A DNA stretch of 64,000 nt, taken from contig CM026391.1 in NCBI GenBank assembly GCA_014843695.1, positions 40,645,324 through 40,709,323 of the forward strand. Reading direction: 5' to 3'. The notes below the pieces were generated by a model that had not been told where the DNA came from, did not search any database, and was given only the letters and a program-made list of their open reading frames with translations. Within the stretch, counting starts at the first letter, position 1. Each line of letters begins with the position of its first letter. Positions 32,629 to 44,604 of this stretch are shown in pieces. Source of the stretch: Archivesica marissinica. Taxonomy: Eukaryota; Mollusca; Bivalvia; Venerida; Vesicomyidae. Made by a program: the position numbers and the translations under genes.

Positions 32629-34990
32629 TGGAAGTGCAATAAATATCATAATTTACTAAATGTTTGACAAAGCACACTACTGGGTCATTACCACAACACG
32701 TCAGCACTAGCTCAACCCATTTAATTTCCCCAGTAACTGCCGAGTAGGAAAATAGTTGATCACAGGTGTTTTGCAATCGCAATAATTGTTAGGTAGACAA
32801 CTTGTTTGTGCACAAGTGAAGAGTTATAACATATAATCATATGCACTTACAGATAAGGGCACCATTCTATGAAAGAGTCTAGGACAAACATACGTTTCCA
32901 AATAAAACATTTAATGAATGAAACATATACTATACACAATGAAATATCAATGTTTAATTGCAACATCGGCTGTTTTAAACATTTCCCTCATAGGTGTGTC
33001 TCTCGACACAATTACACGTGAGGTCGACACATTAGTGAAACAAACAACATAGTGTATACAACCGTTAATTATTCCCAGTAACCTTTATGAAGGTGAGGTA
33101 CGTATGTTTATTACGATTGGTAAATTTCAACCATATGCAAGGACTAAGACTACATCCCTATATAATAAAGGGTTCAAGGACGTTTGTATGGTATTACACG
33201 TTGATGCAAGTTACAGGACTTCTATGTTTCTGTTAGAAGACAAGCTATTGGATGGGTCAATGCTTACTACAATACTTGCATTTCGAAATGAACAATACGA
33301 TCTCATTTCCTCATTCACCATTCCCAAATGAAAGGCCCACAGAGTTGCACAAGAATTGGTTCGCAAAAGTAAAGGATTCTTGAAATAAACAATCATTTGA
33401 ATATAACATTGCTAACATCAAAGTTAGTACATGCATGTATATATGGTTCACAAGTTGTCCCATTAAATGTTCTTCTCCACCTAGTGTTTTCACAGATCGA
33501 TAATGTGCCTCAGGTAAAATTTCACCAAATACTGCCTAGTATCTCAAAGATGTGGCTTAAGCAAATGTTGAGGATTTCACTGGGCAACACGCCAAATGAA
33601 TACCTATACCTCACCCTGGGCATACATTGTATGCTCCGGTCAGCTAAATGTCAACAATTTAATGTAGTAAACATATGATTTAGGGTTTATTTTAGAGTGG
33701 AAAAAAAGAACAGGGTGCATGATGAAGGTATTTTGGGCTTAGCCATAGATATTTTTGGCTAAATTACTGAGATTGGTCAGAGGCAGTAAGGAGTACATAT
33801 TGGTGAAACAGGCGGACTCGTTAAAGTTATAAATACCTGCCCACGCAAAGGTACCTGTTGAGGCCTATATAAAGATATTTTAAAATATGTTATGTTTAAA
33901 GTCAAAATGGCGGGGCTAAAAAGAACGGGGAGTGCATATATTAAGCTTTTCTTGTACATGTAGTTTAACAAATCATTATCTTTTTGTGTAAAAAAAATTC
34001 CTTCCCCGAAAATGTATGCGGTTTTACATACATGTACTATGGTATTAATTAGTTTATTATACAACACAACAAATGATGACTTTAGAAACACGAATTGACT
34101 AAAGTATTTATTTACAATGTACAATGATATGATGACAAGAATGAATGGAAACTATACTGTACGTTATGAAACTTCGTGATGACACAGGGGCAAAGAAATA
34201 TCGATGGAACAAGCAATTTCGAAAGTGTATACCTTGCAGTATTCGGATTTTGTTAAAGAAATAATTTTTAAATTTTGATACCTCTTTAAAGCATGGCACG
34301 CTAGCATTGGTGCCTTTCTTCGCCCTTGTGACATAAAACTTGGAACACAAACTATATGACAGATACATATAGCACAAAAAGAGAAGTATTTATATGAATA
34401 GATACAATATCAGAAACGTTGAACCAAATATTTTCAGTTTTGAAAAATCTTGGCTGTTGTCTATTCTCCTTTCATACTTTTAGTTCATCCAAATCAGCAA
34501 GTGAAAATTAAATCATCATGAATTAAAGAAACTTAAGTTAAGAACTCGATTTACATGTTGTGTTGATTTGGTTTTTTTGCAAAGTTTCACTAAATTCACT
34601 GACTTGCGCACTAAAAGCAACCAGTGAGACCAATACTATGTGTGGAAAGTTGTTATACATCTTCCTTGAGTTAGTGTGTGTGGCGCAAACGTTTATCAGA
34701 CATGGAGTAAACCACCAGTCTGTTGTTGAAACACGTCTATTGAATCTCCATCCTCCATGTCCAGCTGAAATACAACAAACATCATACATATTACATTCAA
34801 ATATCAAGATATGTGGGTTTTCTCCGGGTACTCTGGTGTCCTCCCACACGAATTACCACATTTACGCTTTCACCCGAGCCAACGAGAGTGATTAATATAA
34901 GTTGGTAAAACTTGCTTCGCAATCGTTGTAAAATAAATAACTTAGTTTAATTAAACAAGGCAAAGTGGTGCCACCTGCTCTAGTATATAC
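32629..34990. other. No recognisable gene or element
   Basis: Roughly 2.3 kb without supported coding content. Open frames of 60-115 codons exist on both strands but have no recognisable domain or start context. A GTGGGTTTTCTCCGGGTAC segment at about 34,812 resembles a short conserved motif I recall from invertebrate interspersed repeats. That recollection would need a database check. Confidence 0.45.
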
Positions 34991-35276
34991 CAGGGTTCAT
35001 TCTAGGTCAGAATTTTTAGAAGTGAGAAAGCATGTGATCGCTTCCTTAAATGGTGTTCTTTAATATACTTCTGCAAAATAGGGTTAAAATGCACAGTACA
35101 ACCATTAAATACAACATTTGAAAAGAAGGGCTGCTTTATAATGGGCCAGTGTATCTTACTAGACAAAATTTTGATTGAAAATCATAAAAACCAAAAAATA
35201 TTTTTTTATTTTTAGGGAGAAGTCAGGGTCCCTAGGGCGACAATTTCGCCCACATCGCCCTCAAAGCTGATCCCTG
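34991..35276. mobile_element. Short CAGGG-ended DNA element
   Basis: 286 bp starting CAGGGTTCATTCTAG and ending CTGATCCCTG, so the termini are inverted (CAGGG.TCA). It is flanked by ATATAC at 34,985-34,990 and 35,277-35,282. It is non-coding and has a GC-rich block (GTCCCTAGGGCGACAATTTC) near the right end. Related sequence (GGTATCATTCTAGAGGG) occurs near 41,634. Confidence 0.6.
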
Positions 35277-35282
35277 ATATAC

Positions 35283-35803
35283 CGGTATTGGACAGAAATT
35301 GTTTTTGCAAGTCTGAAATGCATAAGACTTCTAGTCTTGACTGTCCGATTAGAGCAGTGCTCTTTAGTTGTAAAATAAATAGTTTACACTATAAGTTAAG
35401 TTATTCAAACTGTAACATTATTATTTAATTACCACAATTCTATCAGATATAACTTTCTTCATAATACGTTTTTTCAATGTCATACAAGTTTGATACTTCT
35501 AAGGTGGAAAAAAGGGCAGGGTGGGTCAGAGAAGATCAAATAGCTATGCTACACAACCTTGGCGAGACCTAGGGTTGTCACGATATCGCGATATATTGCC
35601 TAATGCCTAAGCATTTGTCATGCATTGTGATTATATTTTTTCTATTAAGAGTAATTAATAAGATGACATGGATTATTTTACACATATTTTAAGACACTAT
35701 CTCATTCAACAGTATTTATTTATTAACTTGAAAAACAACAAAACACTGAATAAAATAACAACTTAAAATAGACTAGAAAATGTTTCAGAGAACGGTGAAG
35801 ATA
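35283..35803. other. No recognisable gene
   Basis: About 520 bp of AT-rich sequence before the mariner end. A GGTTGTCACGATATCGCG stretch at about 35,574 resembles the end of hAT-type repeats, but I cannot pair it convincingly. Confidence 0.45.
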
Positions 35804-37131
35804 CGAGGGATGTTCAAAAAGTTTGCGGAAAGTGCTTATAAAATCTTTATTTGTCTTCTATATATGACTTGAAATTTAACATAGTGAACCCTTTTTATAT
35901 TCCTAATTGATTTACCGAAAAACAGCACTGTATTCATAATAATGTTATTTGTATCGTTACTACAGAAACGTCCATCGACCGTCACCGGATCACTTTTCGT
36001 ATTTTAACCGATTTTTTGGAAAATTGTTACCACTTTACATGTTCATTACTTTTGTATGCGCCAATTGATTTTCTCAAAATTTACATCACGTCCACAGACT
36101 ATTACGATGTCTACACATGTTCAACGTGCGCACCGTCTATTAGCAGACCGGATTCACATCACGATGTCGTTAGAATAGCGCTACGCAATAAAATTTTGTG
36201 TTTTGCAAAAGAAAACTAAATCAGAAACTGTGACTGATATTACAAAAACATATGTTGAAAAGGCTTTGAAGAAAACTGCAATATATAAGTGGTACAACAG
36301 ATTCAGCGACGGCGTCGATTTACCTAAGGATGTAAAACGAGACGGACGTCCTGCAACGTCGAAAAACGATAAAATCATCTGTAGGGCCAAATCCATTCTG
36401 GATTCGGATAGAAGTATATGTGTCAGGGATTTAGCTAATAAATTGGATATTTCAACGGGAAGTGCGTATTCTATAGTTACGGATAAGTTGAATATGCACC
36501 GTGTTGCAGCTAGATGGGTACCTCGGCTACTTTCAAGCGAACACAAAGAGAAAAGAATGGCGGCGGCTACACAGTTTCTACTGAACTTTCGTAAAAAAGG
36601 CATGAGATATTTAAATAAAATAGTGAGTTGATGAAACATGGGTATCAACGTTCGATCCTGAAACCAAGCAAATGTCGTCAGTTTGGAAAACACCGGCATC
36701 CCCATCACCACAGAAGGCACGTGTCGTCCGCTCAGCGAAGAAGCAGATGTTTATCGTATTCTACGACGTGCGGTCCTAACTCATGCCGTACCTGTGGGGA
36801 CTACAATTACCTCCAAGTACTATTCAAAGGTATGTACAGTACAATCTATATGATTTATACATTATTTTCTCCTTTTTTTGCTTCACAAATGGGCAGGTTG
36901 TGATATTTTTGCAATTGCCTTTCAGGTGTTGAGCGAAAATTTCATAGCAGCGATGAGAAAGAAGCGACCTGGGCTCTTAAATGACTACCTTCTGCATCAA
37001 GACAATGCTCCCAGTCACAAGTCTGCATACACACAGGCGATGATGGATAAGTTGAATAATGAAAACTGTGGATCACCCACCCAATTCGCCCGATTTGGCA
37101 TCAAATGACTTTTATATATTCCCTAATTTGA
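35804..37131 (+). pseudogene. Mariner transposase relic with an internal intron-like gap
   Basis: The left end reads TA then CGAGGGATGTTCAAAAAG, a typical mariner terminus. Coding starts at 36,107 (MSTHVQRAHRLLADRI), has one stop, then reads RYAIKFCVLQKKTKSETV, a helix-turn-helix region, VAARWVPRLLSSEHKEKR, a frameshift, DETWVSTFDPETKQ (first Asp), TTITSKYYSK, VLSENFIAAMRKKRP, YLLHQDNAPSH (second Asp) and NSPDLASNDFYIFPNLK (third Asp). The order and spacing fit a DD34D mariner transposase. Between SKYYSK and VLSEN lies 96 bp (36,830-36,925) with GTATGT and TTTTGCAATTGCCTTTCAG ends, phase 0. The C-terminus and right end are lost to a LINE fragment at about 37,132. Confidence 0.85.
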
Positions 37132-38435
37132 AAGCTATCTGTATCACTTCACTGCTGAGCGTGAGGAACACTGGTTTGTGGTCACTTCCACCAAGTTGAT
37201 CGCCAACTTCTCTAACCGTACCTTTCTGGATGTCCTCTGTGCAGAATGCTAGATCTGGAGAGGTAGTAGTGTGCCATCGCCTAGAGTAGAAGGTTGGTAC
37301 ATCATAGGGCTGGTTGACGAGAATCAAGTTGTGCTCATCCTGCCAGTCCTCCACTTCATCCCCACGCCTATCAGACTGTGCATATCCCCAACTCTGGGAA
37401 TGACTATTGAAGTCACCAACAACCATGTATCGACTGTTTGAAACTCCAATAGTGTCAAGGGCAAGGGCTTTGTCATTTGGGCAGTAGTAGTTGACGAGGT
37501 TCAACTCAGTTGATTTGGTCTTGATCTTGAACTCCTGGTATTCCGCTCCTTCAAGGTAGGTTTTCACTTCGCTCGCATTGATGTTGTTCCGGACTAGAGT
37601 GAGCACACCACCCTTGTGTCTGTCTTGTCGGTCTGCTCGGAGGCACTGGTAGCCTCGTACTTTGAACGTCTTGTCTTTGTTCAGGTGTGTTTCCTGTATG
37701 CAGCAAACACTTACCTCTTTGTCCTGTAGTACTTGCTCAAGTTCAGTCTTTTTGTTAAAGACTCCTTCAGCATTCCACTGCATGAGCACAAGAGGTTTCT
37801 GCTTCACGTTTCGGCCAGTAGCTGTCCTTCGCCGTCCCCTGGCTCCACAGGGCGGCTTAGGGTGACCTCCAGTAGCTAAGGATGGGTTCCTTCGAGGTAT
37901 GGAACCCGGCACTGTACCTGCCTGGCGGGTCTTCACAGGTCCAGCACCATCTCGGTTTACTCTTTCTGTCATTGTGATTCATGTTGCGTTATGCGTAGTA
38001 CCGTGGTTTATTAGAATGCGCCGTGCGGCCCAGTACTTCCGGCTTCAGCATTCGAGGTTAGCATTAGGCTAGGACTTTTAAGGCGGTCCATATAATCGGC
38101 TGATGCACCCGTTGTGGGACACGTGGAGTATTTAATAGGAGTAGCTTTGCCATGTGCTATCCTGCCCCGTCCTGATAGGTACACCGCCATATGGTCCGGG
38201 ACTGCTTATTTGATTCACTATTTGCTAACCCCCATATCTGAGGGCCGTTTCCCCTATCCGCCACCTGAGGACCCGCTGGGTAGGGGATGGTCGCCCCACT
38301 ACTGAATTGGAAGCAGCATGGACCCAGGCTTATGTCAGTGAAACATAGGCTGCATGTGGCCATGCTTGCCTTCTTGGCAACATCTCGAAATCCAAGAAGC
38401 CCCACACTAACTTTTAGGATCATCAGACGCCATTT
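37132..38435 (-). pseudogene. LINE fragment with apurinic endonuclease domain
   Basis: A clean minus-strand frame (37,972 down to 37,112, with the last eleven or so codons being antisense mariner) encodes the endonuclease part of a non-LTR retrotransposon. Blocks are LVLMQWNAEGVFNKKTELE, CCIQETHLNKDKTFKVRGYQ, GGVLTLVRNNI, VVGDFNSHSQSWGYAQSD, PTFYSRRWHTTTSPDLAFC and QLGGSDHKPVFLTL. The Glu of QETH, GDFNSH and the SDH end are endonuclease active-site motifs. The basic N-terminal leader starts MTERVNRDGAG. From 37,973 to about 38,435 lies probable 5' untranslated sequence. The reverse transcriptase part is absent: the fragment is 3'-truncated, which is not how LINEs normally insert. Confidence 0.83.
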
Positions 38436-38735
38436 TGATAAACAGACGGTTCAGCAGTTTTAATGGGCTCATTGATTGGATAAATAGAATAAATTCAGCC
38501 AATCAGATTGTTTGTTTTATTTTAATGTTTGTATTTGGCTAACTCGGCGTTTATAGCTGAACACGTTTAAAAGTTGGCATTCGGAATTGAAAAATGATGA
38601 GACTTAGATCGAGTATCGAATCGGTGGCGCGGAATCGGATCTAACCGCTGCAGCCCTAGTAGATAAATACCGTTCAATACCGGCATTCAATTTTAATACC
38701 GCGGATCTTAATATTGCAATATACCGCGACACCGC

Positions 38736-38870
38736 TCGTGTGGAATCTGTCATCTGCGATCATTTCACCGAAACCAACATGAGGAAGCTGGAGATGGTGC
38801 AGCGTAGATCGGCAAGAATTGTGCTCTCCAACTACAAGAGGAAGAGCAGTGTTCAGAAAGTCTCTAGTGG
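38736..38870 (+). pseudogene. Small LINE reverse transcriptase tail fragment
   Basis: ICDHFTETNMRKLEMVQRRS followed by ARIVLSNYKRKSSVQKV matches the 'lE.VQRRaAR' block after the reverse transcriptase in CR1/jockey-like LINEs. No other part of the element is adjacent. Confidence 0.7.
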
Positions 38871-39498
38871 ACAGTTTACACTTACCCTACTAGGTGTCTC
38901 TGTTTCACTTATAGGATTACCATCGAATCTGAACCGCACCGATTCAGATTTTAGACCCTATAAACGGAAAAGGCAGTGTTTAAAACCACTACATATTAAA
39001 CAAAAAATTAATTCAATTGAATAGTGTGTATAATGTATAATTTAAATATATAATAGTTTGTTTTATTAATACAGCAAATACTGATTTCGTTACTGCTACA
39101 GTACATGTACTATTCATCCTGGTCAATGATGTGTATTACCATACAAGACCACATGAGTAGTGTCATAATCGTATAAAACACATGTATCACATACAATCAT
39201 ACACATAGAAATGTTTGCATTATGTTAATAGATTAAGTTAATCAAACTTAAGTGAAAAGTAGAACTTGTTTTTGAACAAAAACCATGTCTCCACACTCAC
39301 TGTTGAAGTGGAGTAATAAAAGCATAGACGTTACCGGTAAATATACATGTATGAGGTCATTGTAATAAAGTTAAATAAAATAAAAAAATTGGGTTTAATA
39401 GTATTATGAAGTTTTGGAAATGAAGTGTGGACGACAAGTTTTGTATTAAAAAATGTTCAAATGGCCGTAAATCCGCCATCATTCAACCAAACGGGATT
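38871..39498. other. No recognisable gene
   Basis: About 630 bp, AT-rich, with no supported coding content or repeat structure. Confidence 0.5.
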
Positions 39499-39648
39499 AC
39501 CATATGCAAAACTAGACATCATACTGGTGCCTCATGCCAAGCTTGGTAAATATGCAAAACTAGACACCATACTGGTGCCTCATGCCAAGCTTGGTAAAAA
39601 AGCAGAAAGGTGGTTTGGAGATAACGATGCTTCCTGCCAAATTTGGTA
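39499..39648. repeat. Short tandem repeat, ~50-bp unit, three copies
   Basis: Two near-identical units contain GCAAAACTAGACACCATACT and CTCATGCCAAGCTTGG. A third, diverged unit ends CTGCCAAATTTGG. The translated frame repeats AKLDTILVPHAKLGK, but the frame is short and isolated. Confidence 0.85.
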
Positions 39649-39681
39649 ACAATCAAACAAGGATTTTATTTATGTAAACAT

Positions 39682-39823
39682 CGTACACGTAAAATCACCA
39701 GAGAAGAAGACTCTGGAATGGGTCTCTGTCTTTATCATTGCACTATCCTCCAAAATATAAATTGACTAATTTCTTCAGGAGGCGTCACTCATATGGGCAA
39801 CCAGTAGCGACGATAAATATAAC
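39682..39823 (+). mobile_element. SINE family A, 5'-truncated copy
   Basis: Plus-strand 3' half of family A: GACTCTGGAATGGGTCTCTG, ATTGCACTATCCTCC, CTTCAGGAGGCGTC and CCAGTAGCGACGATAAATA. The tRNA head is missing. Confidence 0.85.
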
Positions 39824-40225
39824 ATAATAACATACCCGCTTACACATATTTTGTTCGATCTTTACAAACAGCATAGGTGGGTTGTTTTAAATACTTGCAA
39901 TCGTGAATTTCTAAGTGATATAAATCATGATACAACTATGTGGCAGGAAGTGGTTACATGGCACACATTGAGAAGTTGTAAACAAGCATAGTTACCGCTC
40001 TATCACAGTATGCAGACATGAGTTTGCGAAGTGGTGTATTTCTCTTGATTTTAAAATGTACAACGCTGCCATCCTGCCCGGTTACTTTGAGATTAATGTG
40101 TTCCGATTCAGACTTCACATCATCCTGAAATACATCAACAACAGTGATAAATCTCCAATGACAAACACAGCCTCTATCATCTATGTTTCAAATTTCCCCC
40201 CATTTCTGCAATAAATCCTACATGT

Positions 40226-41556
40226 ATTAAATTTTAGTGCTCTCCGTAGAATATGAAGTAGCCGGTTTTAATTTATAAGTAACCGGCATTCACTTACTAC
40301 CTAGCCAGTGTAGTCGGCGAGGGGGAGAGTGCGGGAGGGGTTTCCCCTCCTGCTGGGGGTGTTTCCCCCAGAAAATTTTCCAAAATTGGTCTCATTTCGT
40401 GCAACCTGGTGCATTTTAAGGCAATATTTACACCAATTTTTTGATCATTTTTACACATTTTATTTTCACAGAAAAAAATAAATTGTTAAACACAGATTGA
40501 GACTATATAACAAATGTTAGATCTTGGTGTCATGGAGTTTCAAGCATGTACATGTACTTTGTTTTACTATTGTTGACCCATTCTTTCCACTTGTACAACT
40601 ATATACCAGTTATGTATGCAACACACTCGACACTATCTTCTTCCTCTGACATTAATGTTTCCACCGAAACTGTTACGGTGTATGAGCAATTTGGGTAGCT
40701 ATCCGAATTTAAAAAATCTACACCTAACACGAAAAATAGTTTCTATACCATTTCTGATTAAGACCAATAAATGTTTTTACTCAATGATGTACTATATCAA
40801 AATAAGATATTCAATAAGTTATGGTGGATAAATATATAAAAAAACAAGTACAGTACACAGTGCATAGCCATAGGTGCCCTGAAGTATTCAGGCATATAAA
40901 CCGGTGCCGACTGACACCGTTGCGATAGCGATATTGAGCAGCAAGGTCATGTGATGAAGCTAAAAAATTCAACAAGAGTGTTTTGAAAGTTGTTTTCGCG
41001 ACTTAAGAAAATAATAATATACACGGCAAGTGCAATTAACATTTTATACTGGTCATTATAATTATATGTGGATATACGACGAGCATAGGTTCCACAACTC
41101 TAATAAACACACGGACCCATAAACACATGATAAATGTGCACTGCCCTACTACCTGTACCATCACTGATGTGTGACAAAAATCTTACATAACTCTTTGATT
41201 ATTTTAAAAGTTTTCTTTTCTTTTTTGCATTCATTTTCAAAAAAAAGTCGTCTAAATTTAGAAACTCACGGAAAATCCAGATTTTCCCAGCGATATGATT
41301 GGTAGATAGCGCTGATCATTTGCATTTGTACTAGATGCGCGTCTCTTATGCGCATTGTAACAAAAACATCCGATAAAATGGATGCGCCCACAGAATCACT
41401 TCCGGATCTATTTATTTGACGATTTCGTCCTAAATATTCGCTGTTTTGTTTCGAAATAATATATTTATTATACCGGAAAGTAACCGGCGCTCAGTCAGCG
41501 TGTAGTCGGCGAAATCGCCGGCCGCCGGGGCTTCCGGAGAACACTGAAAATTTAAT
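40226..41556. mobile_element. Non-coding DNA transposon with AGTGCTCTCCG-type ends
   Basis: The left end (ATTAAATTTTAGTGCTCTCC at 40,226) and the right end (GGAGAACACTGAAAATTTAAT ending 41,556) are inverted copies. Sub-terminal AGTAACCGGC and GTAGTCGGCGA motifs occur at both ends. Near the left end is a GC-rich block with nested hairpins (GAGGGGTTTCCCCTCC and TGGGGGTGTTTCCCCCA). No transposase frame is visible in the 1.3 kb. Similar ends are common on DNA transposons of marine invertebrates; the superfamily is not determined here. Confidence 0.65.
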
Positions 41557-42548
41557 GTCACAATAAGTTGACGGAAAGCTAATCTCATCTGTGGCATATG
41601 TCCCAATTTCTGGTCTATCTTTGCATATCAGCAGGTATCATTCTAGAGGGAGATGTGGGCAAAATAGTCCTATGTATGGGGGATGGGAGGAAATGCCCCA
41701 ACACCCCTAGAAGTGCCCCAATTTCCATCAGCACCCTACCCATTTCAAAAACTAGCTGGATTAGTGTCAAGTGTTTTATTAATAACAATATTACCGTAGA
41801 ATATTACTGAAACTGGTGGATTTGTATCTGTGAAAAGTATGTCATCCAGGCTGAAAGTGGAAGTACCGACACCAATTGCGAATATAACTGTGCTCTATTT
41901 ATGAAAACATTTGTGACCCGATGTGGGGTTCGAATTCACAACATCCCGATCACATGCAGTGGGAGAGCTCAATCGATCGTTGCTCTCTCCATGCCGACAT
42001 ACAAACTTGTTATACCGTTTGCTCCGTTATCATTTAGGAGCCAAAGTACTATCCCTGTAGCCACCCCTACACCTTTGCTCATACCCAACAAGATATCCCG
42101 TTCGCCATTAAGGACAGAGCGTACAAGTGACCCAACGTGGGAAGCCACGTGTTTACATTTGTATTTAAAATATTTATAGGCTAATTTCGCATAACTTTCA
42201 TGAAAGGCTGCTCAACATCTATCTATATTCCACTAATTTGCTGTCGAACCAGTCTCAGAATGATCAGTGTATCATTAATTTGACAATCACGACTATGCCA
42301 ATTATGTGAATCACTATGCCAATTATTTACGATTATATCTAGCAAGGCGGCGTTGTTTGGGAAACAGATTAATTGGTAGCTAGCTGCAATTGAGGATTTA
42401 GGGTCTTCTCTAAAAATGAAGTTATCGCAACATAAATGACTTCAATTATGATATATTTATGTTCCTTCCAACTTTATAAAATGGCAATCACGTGTTTAGG
42501 TTACTACGTACTACCCGTATTACCAAATGTGGACATAATAATAAGGTC
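41557..42548. other. No recognisable gene
   Basis: About 1 kb without convincing coding or element structure. The left part (GGTATCATTCTAGAGGG near 41,634) is related to the end of the short element at 34,991-35,276. A GGGGTTCGAATTC at about 41,926 resembles a tRNA B box but has no matching A box. Confidence 0.4.
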
Positions 42549-42762
42549 ATGTATGTATGTTCCATCAATGTTAAACCCCTTGCGGGGACCTAGACATGTT
42601 TTCCTGGGCATGCTTAGCCGACCTAAGTGGTTAACCAGTACTAAGCAATGTGTGTAAGGTGCCTTGCTCAATGACACTACATACGTGGCCTGACTGAGCA
42701 TCAAATCAAACCTGGACCGTTCGATTCCCAATCAGACGATCTACCATTGGATCACGGACGCC
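42549..42762 (-). mobile_element. SINE family C (tRNA-derived), copy 1
   Basis: Minus-strand copy with a head GCGTCCGTGATCCAATGGTA (A-box-like), a B-box-like GGTTTGATTTGATG, a core ATTGAGCAAGGCACCTTAC, then CTTAGTACTGGTTAACCAC and a tail of ATAC repeats. It matches the copy at 50,386-50,592. Confidence 0.82.
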
Positions 42763-43359
42763 ACACAAGATCCAAGACTAGCTTTTTCTACTGAATTATT
42801 ATTGTTGAAAACAGTCTCCCCCCAAATTTAGTATTTTTTTTATTAAAAACAAGTTAATGTTTATATCTCTGGAACGTTCTCCTGTGATGTACAGCTATTG
42901 ACATGTGGTGATATAGCCAGGTTTCCACATTTTATTATTCATAAAAAATAGGCCCATCGTGGATTATTATTATTTTCTTAAGTCGTGAACACAACTTCTT
43001 TTTTCTGGTTATTTGTACATTTTTTCCCCAATCCGGATAACCACCTGAAATGTTCATAAACCGCACATTTTGGTGGAACAAGTTGTCTGTTTATATTGTG
43101 ACAGTTGCATTAGGCTACCGGTACGCACACCGGAATGTTATTGAACCATGCTTCACCTCTGTCAGCGAAAATAGGTTAAAACTATTTAAATACGGATGTA
43201 AATGGAAAAAATACGCCAAGCACAGGTTCCACCACTCTATTCACATTTTATGTTAAAATGATAAATTTACTGCTATGCTTACATATTACACAGATCTATC
43301 AAATCTCTATCAAATACTCCCATAATTAGCAATTTCCTCTCCAAAATGACATATACATC
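42763..43359. other. No recognisable gene
   Basis: About 600 bp of AT-rich sequence. The last part (TTTCCTCTCCAAAATGAC) is the left edge of a segment duplicated at about 45,360-45,390. Confidence 0.5.
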
Positions 43360-44604
43360 CAGGGGCCACGCTGTCAGTCGCCACAAGAGCCAAATGGCGA
43401 TTTTGCGATAGAAATGGCTCCTAAAATTACAATTTGGTGGCGATTTTCAGAAAATTGCACAAAAAATCGGCATAAATAACGTTTGTGCCATATTTTAACC
43501 TTTCATATTCGACTGGTTTTATTTACCATTGACGACGGCGCTTTCCAGTTAAAGAAAAATCGATGATACACAGTCTGTGTTCATTGTATCTTTGACTGGT
43601 TACAATTTTTTTACTCTGATATACGCTATCGTTTCACAATCGATTCACAGTCAAAACAGCTGTGTGCATGTGCTGGAGGCATATTCCCATCATAACTTGC
43701 AATCAAAACAAAACAAACTTGTAAATTAGCGGTGTATGATCACACATTTACAGTTTTGTATAATGGGAATGGCATGATAATTGAGGTCCTTTATGAAAAA
43801 GGCAGTACTTGATCGGTGAAATGATGACATTGTTTGAAGATTATGTAAACATGATCGGATGACCGAATGACTGTAACTTGTGTACATAATTAGGTAATAA
43901 TTATTGGCGTTGTTTTTCACAAATAAGATCAAAGGTAGTAGTTGTGAAAAATATGATTTTCGTGTCCTCGACTATAAAAAGTGAATGAAACGTGTCCAAA
44001 TCGCCGATAAATAAACGTAAAAAAATAATAATCCAAATAGTCACTTGTCAAAATGACTACTTTCGGTTTTAAACGTCCGAAATGGACTTAACCTAGACAG
44101 CCTGATGAAAATGTCCATCGACGGCCCAGACAAGTTCAACTTCAAATCGGCATTTGTAATGTGGTCCAAGAAGAAGACGCATTTTGAACCGAATGTTGTG
44201 CAATTTGTTAGACATAGTGGATACTTGTACATGTATGTAATTCTGATGTATTTTTAAATTATTATGACCAAGAAAATAATTAAAGTTGTAAATGTTCATT
44301 GGATTGTCTTCAAAAATGAATAGTATGCATGTTTTTTTGAGCTTAAAGTTCATTTTGAAATGTAATCCTGTGTTGGCTTCCATTATTAATCAGTCACAGG
44401 GCTACATTGTAAAATAAACTTTTAACCTTAACAGGTATGCATTCTTTCATTCTAATTTCTATATTAATACTTCTTCCAGAAAAAAACAGGCTAGAATCTC
44501 ACCATTTACAAATAAAAATACCAAAAAAATCAAACCAGCACACACCCCATCTTTCAAACAGATAAGTGGCCCCAACTTTTTTCGACCCAGTGTGGTGGGC
44601 CCTG
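43360..44604. mobile_element. CAGGG-ended DNA transposon, 1.25 kb, non-coding
   Basis: Starts CAGGGGCCACGCTGTC and ends AGTGTGGTGGGCCCTG, so the termini are imperfect inverted repeats. It is flanked by ACATC (43,355-43,359 and 44,605-44,609). The duplicated locus near 45,380 (CTCCAAAATGACATTCATCG, then TGCCACGCCAATATATT) lacks the insert and so supplies an empty site. Two inner blocks (GCGATTTTGCGATAG and GGTGGCGATTTTCAG) are related. No transposase frame is visible. Confidence 0.75.

Noticed and set aside
33397..34895. Open frames of 93-115 codons on both strands as possible host genes
   Set aside because: They overlap frames on the opposite strand, and I see no recognisable domain, splice structure or codon signal.
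36181..36720. 179-codon minus-strand frame
   Set aside because: It is the shadow of the mariner transposase reading frame on the plus strand.
35572..38661. Outer hAT element with CTAGGG ends enclosing the mariner and LINE fragments
   Set aside because: Only the first few bases of the two ends (CTAGGGTTGTCACG and CTAGGGCTGCAGCG) resemble each other, and no flanking duplication is visible.
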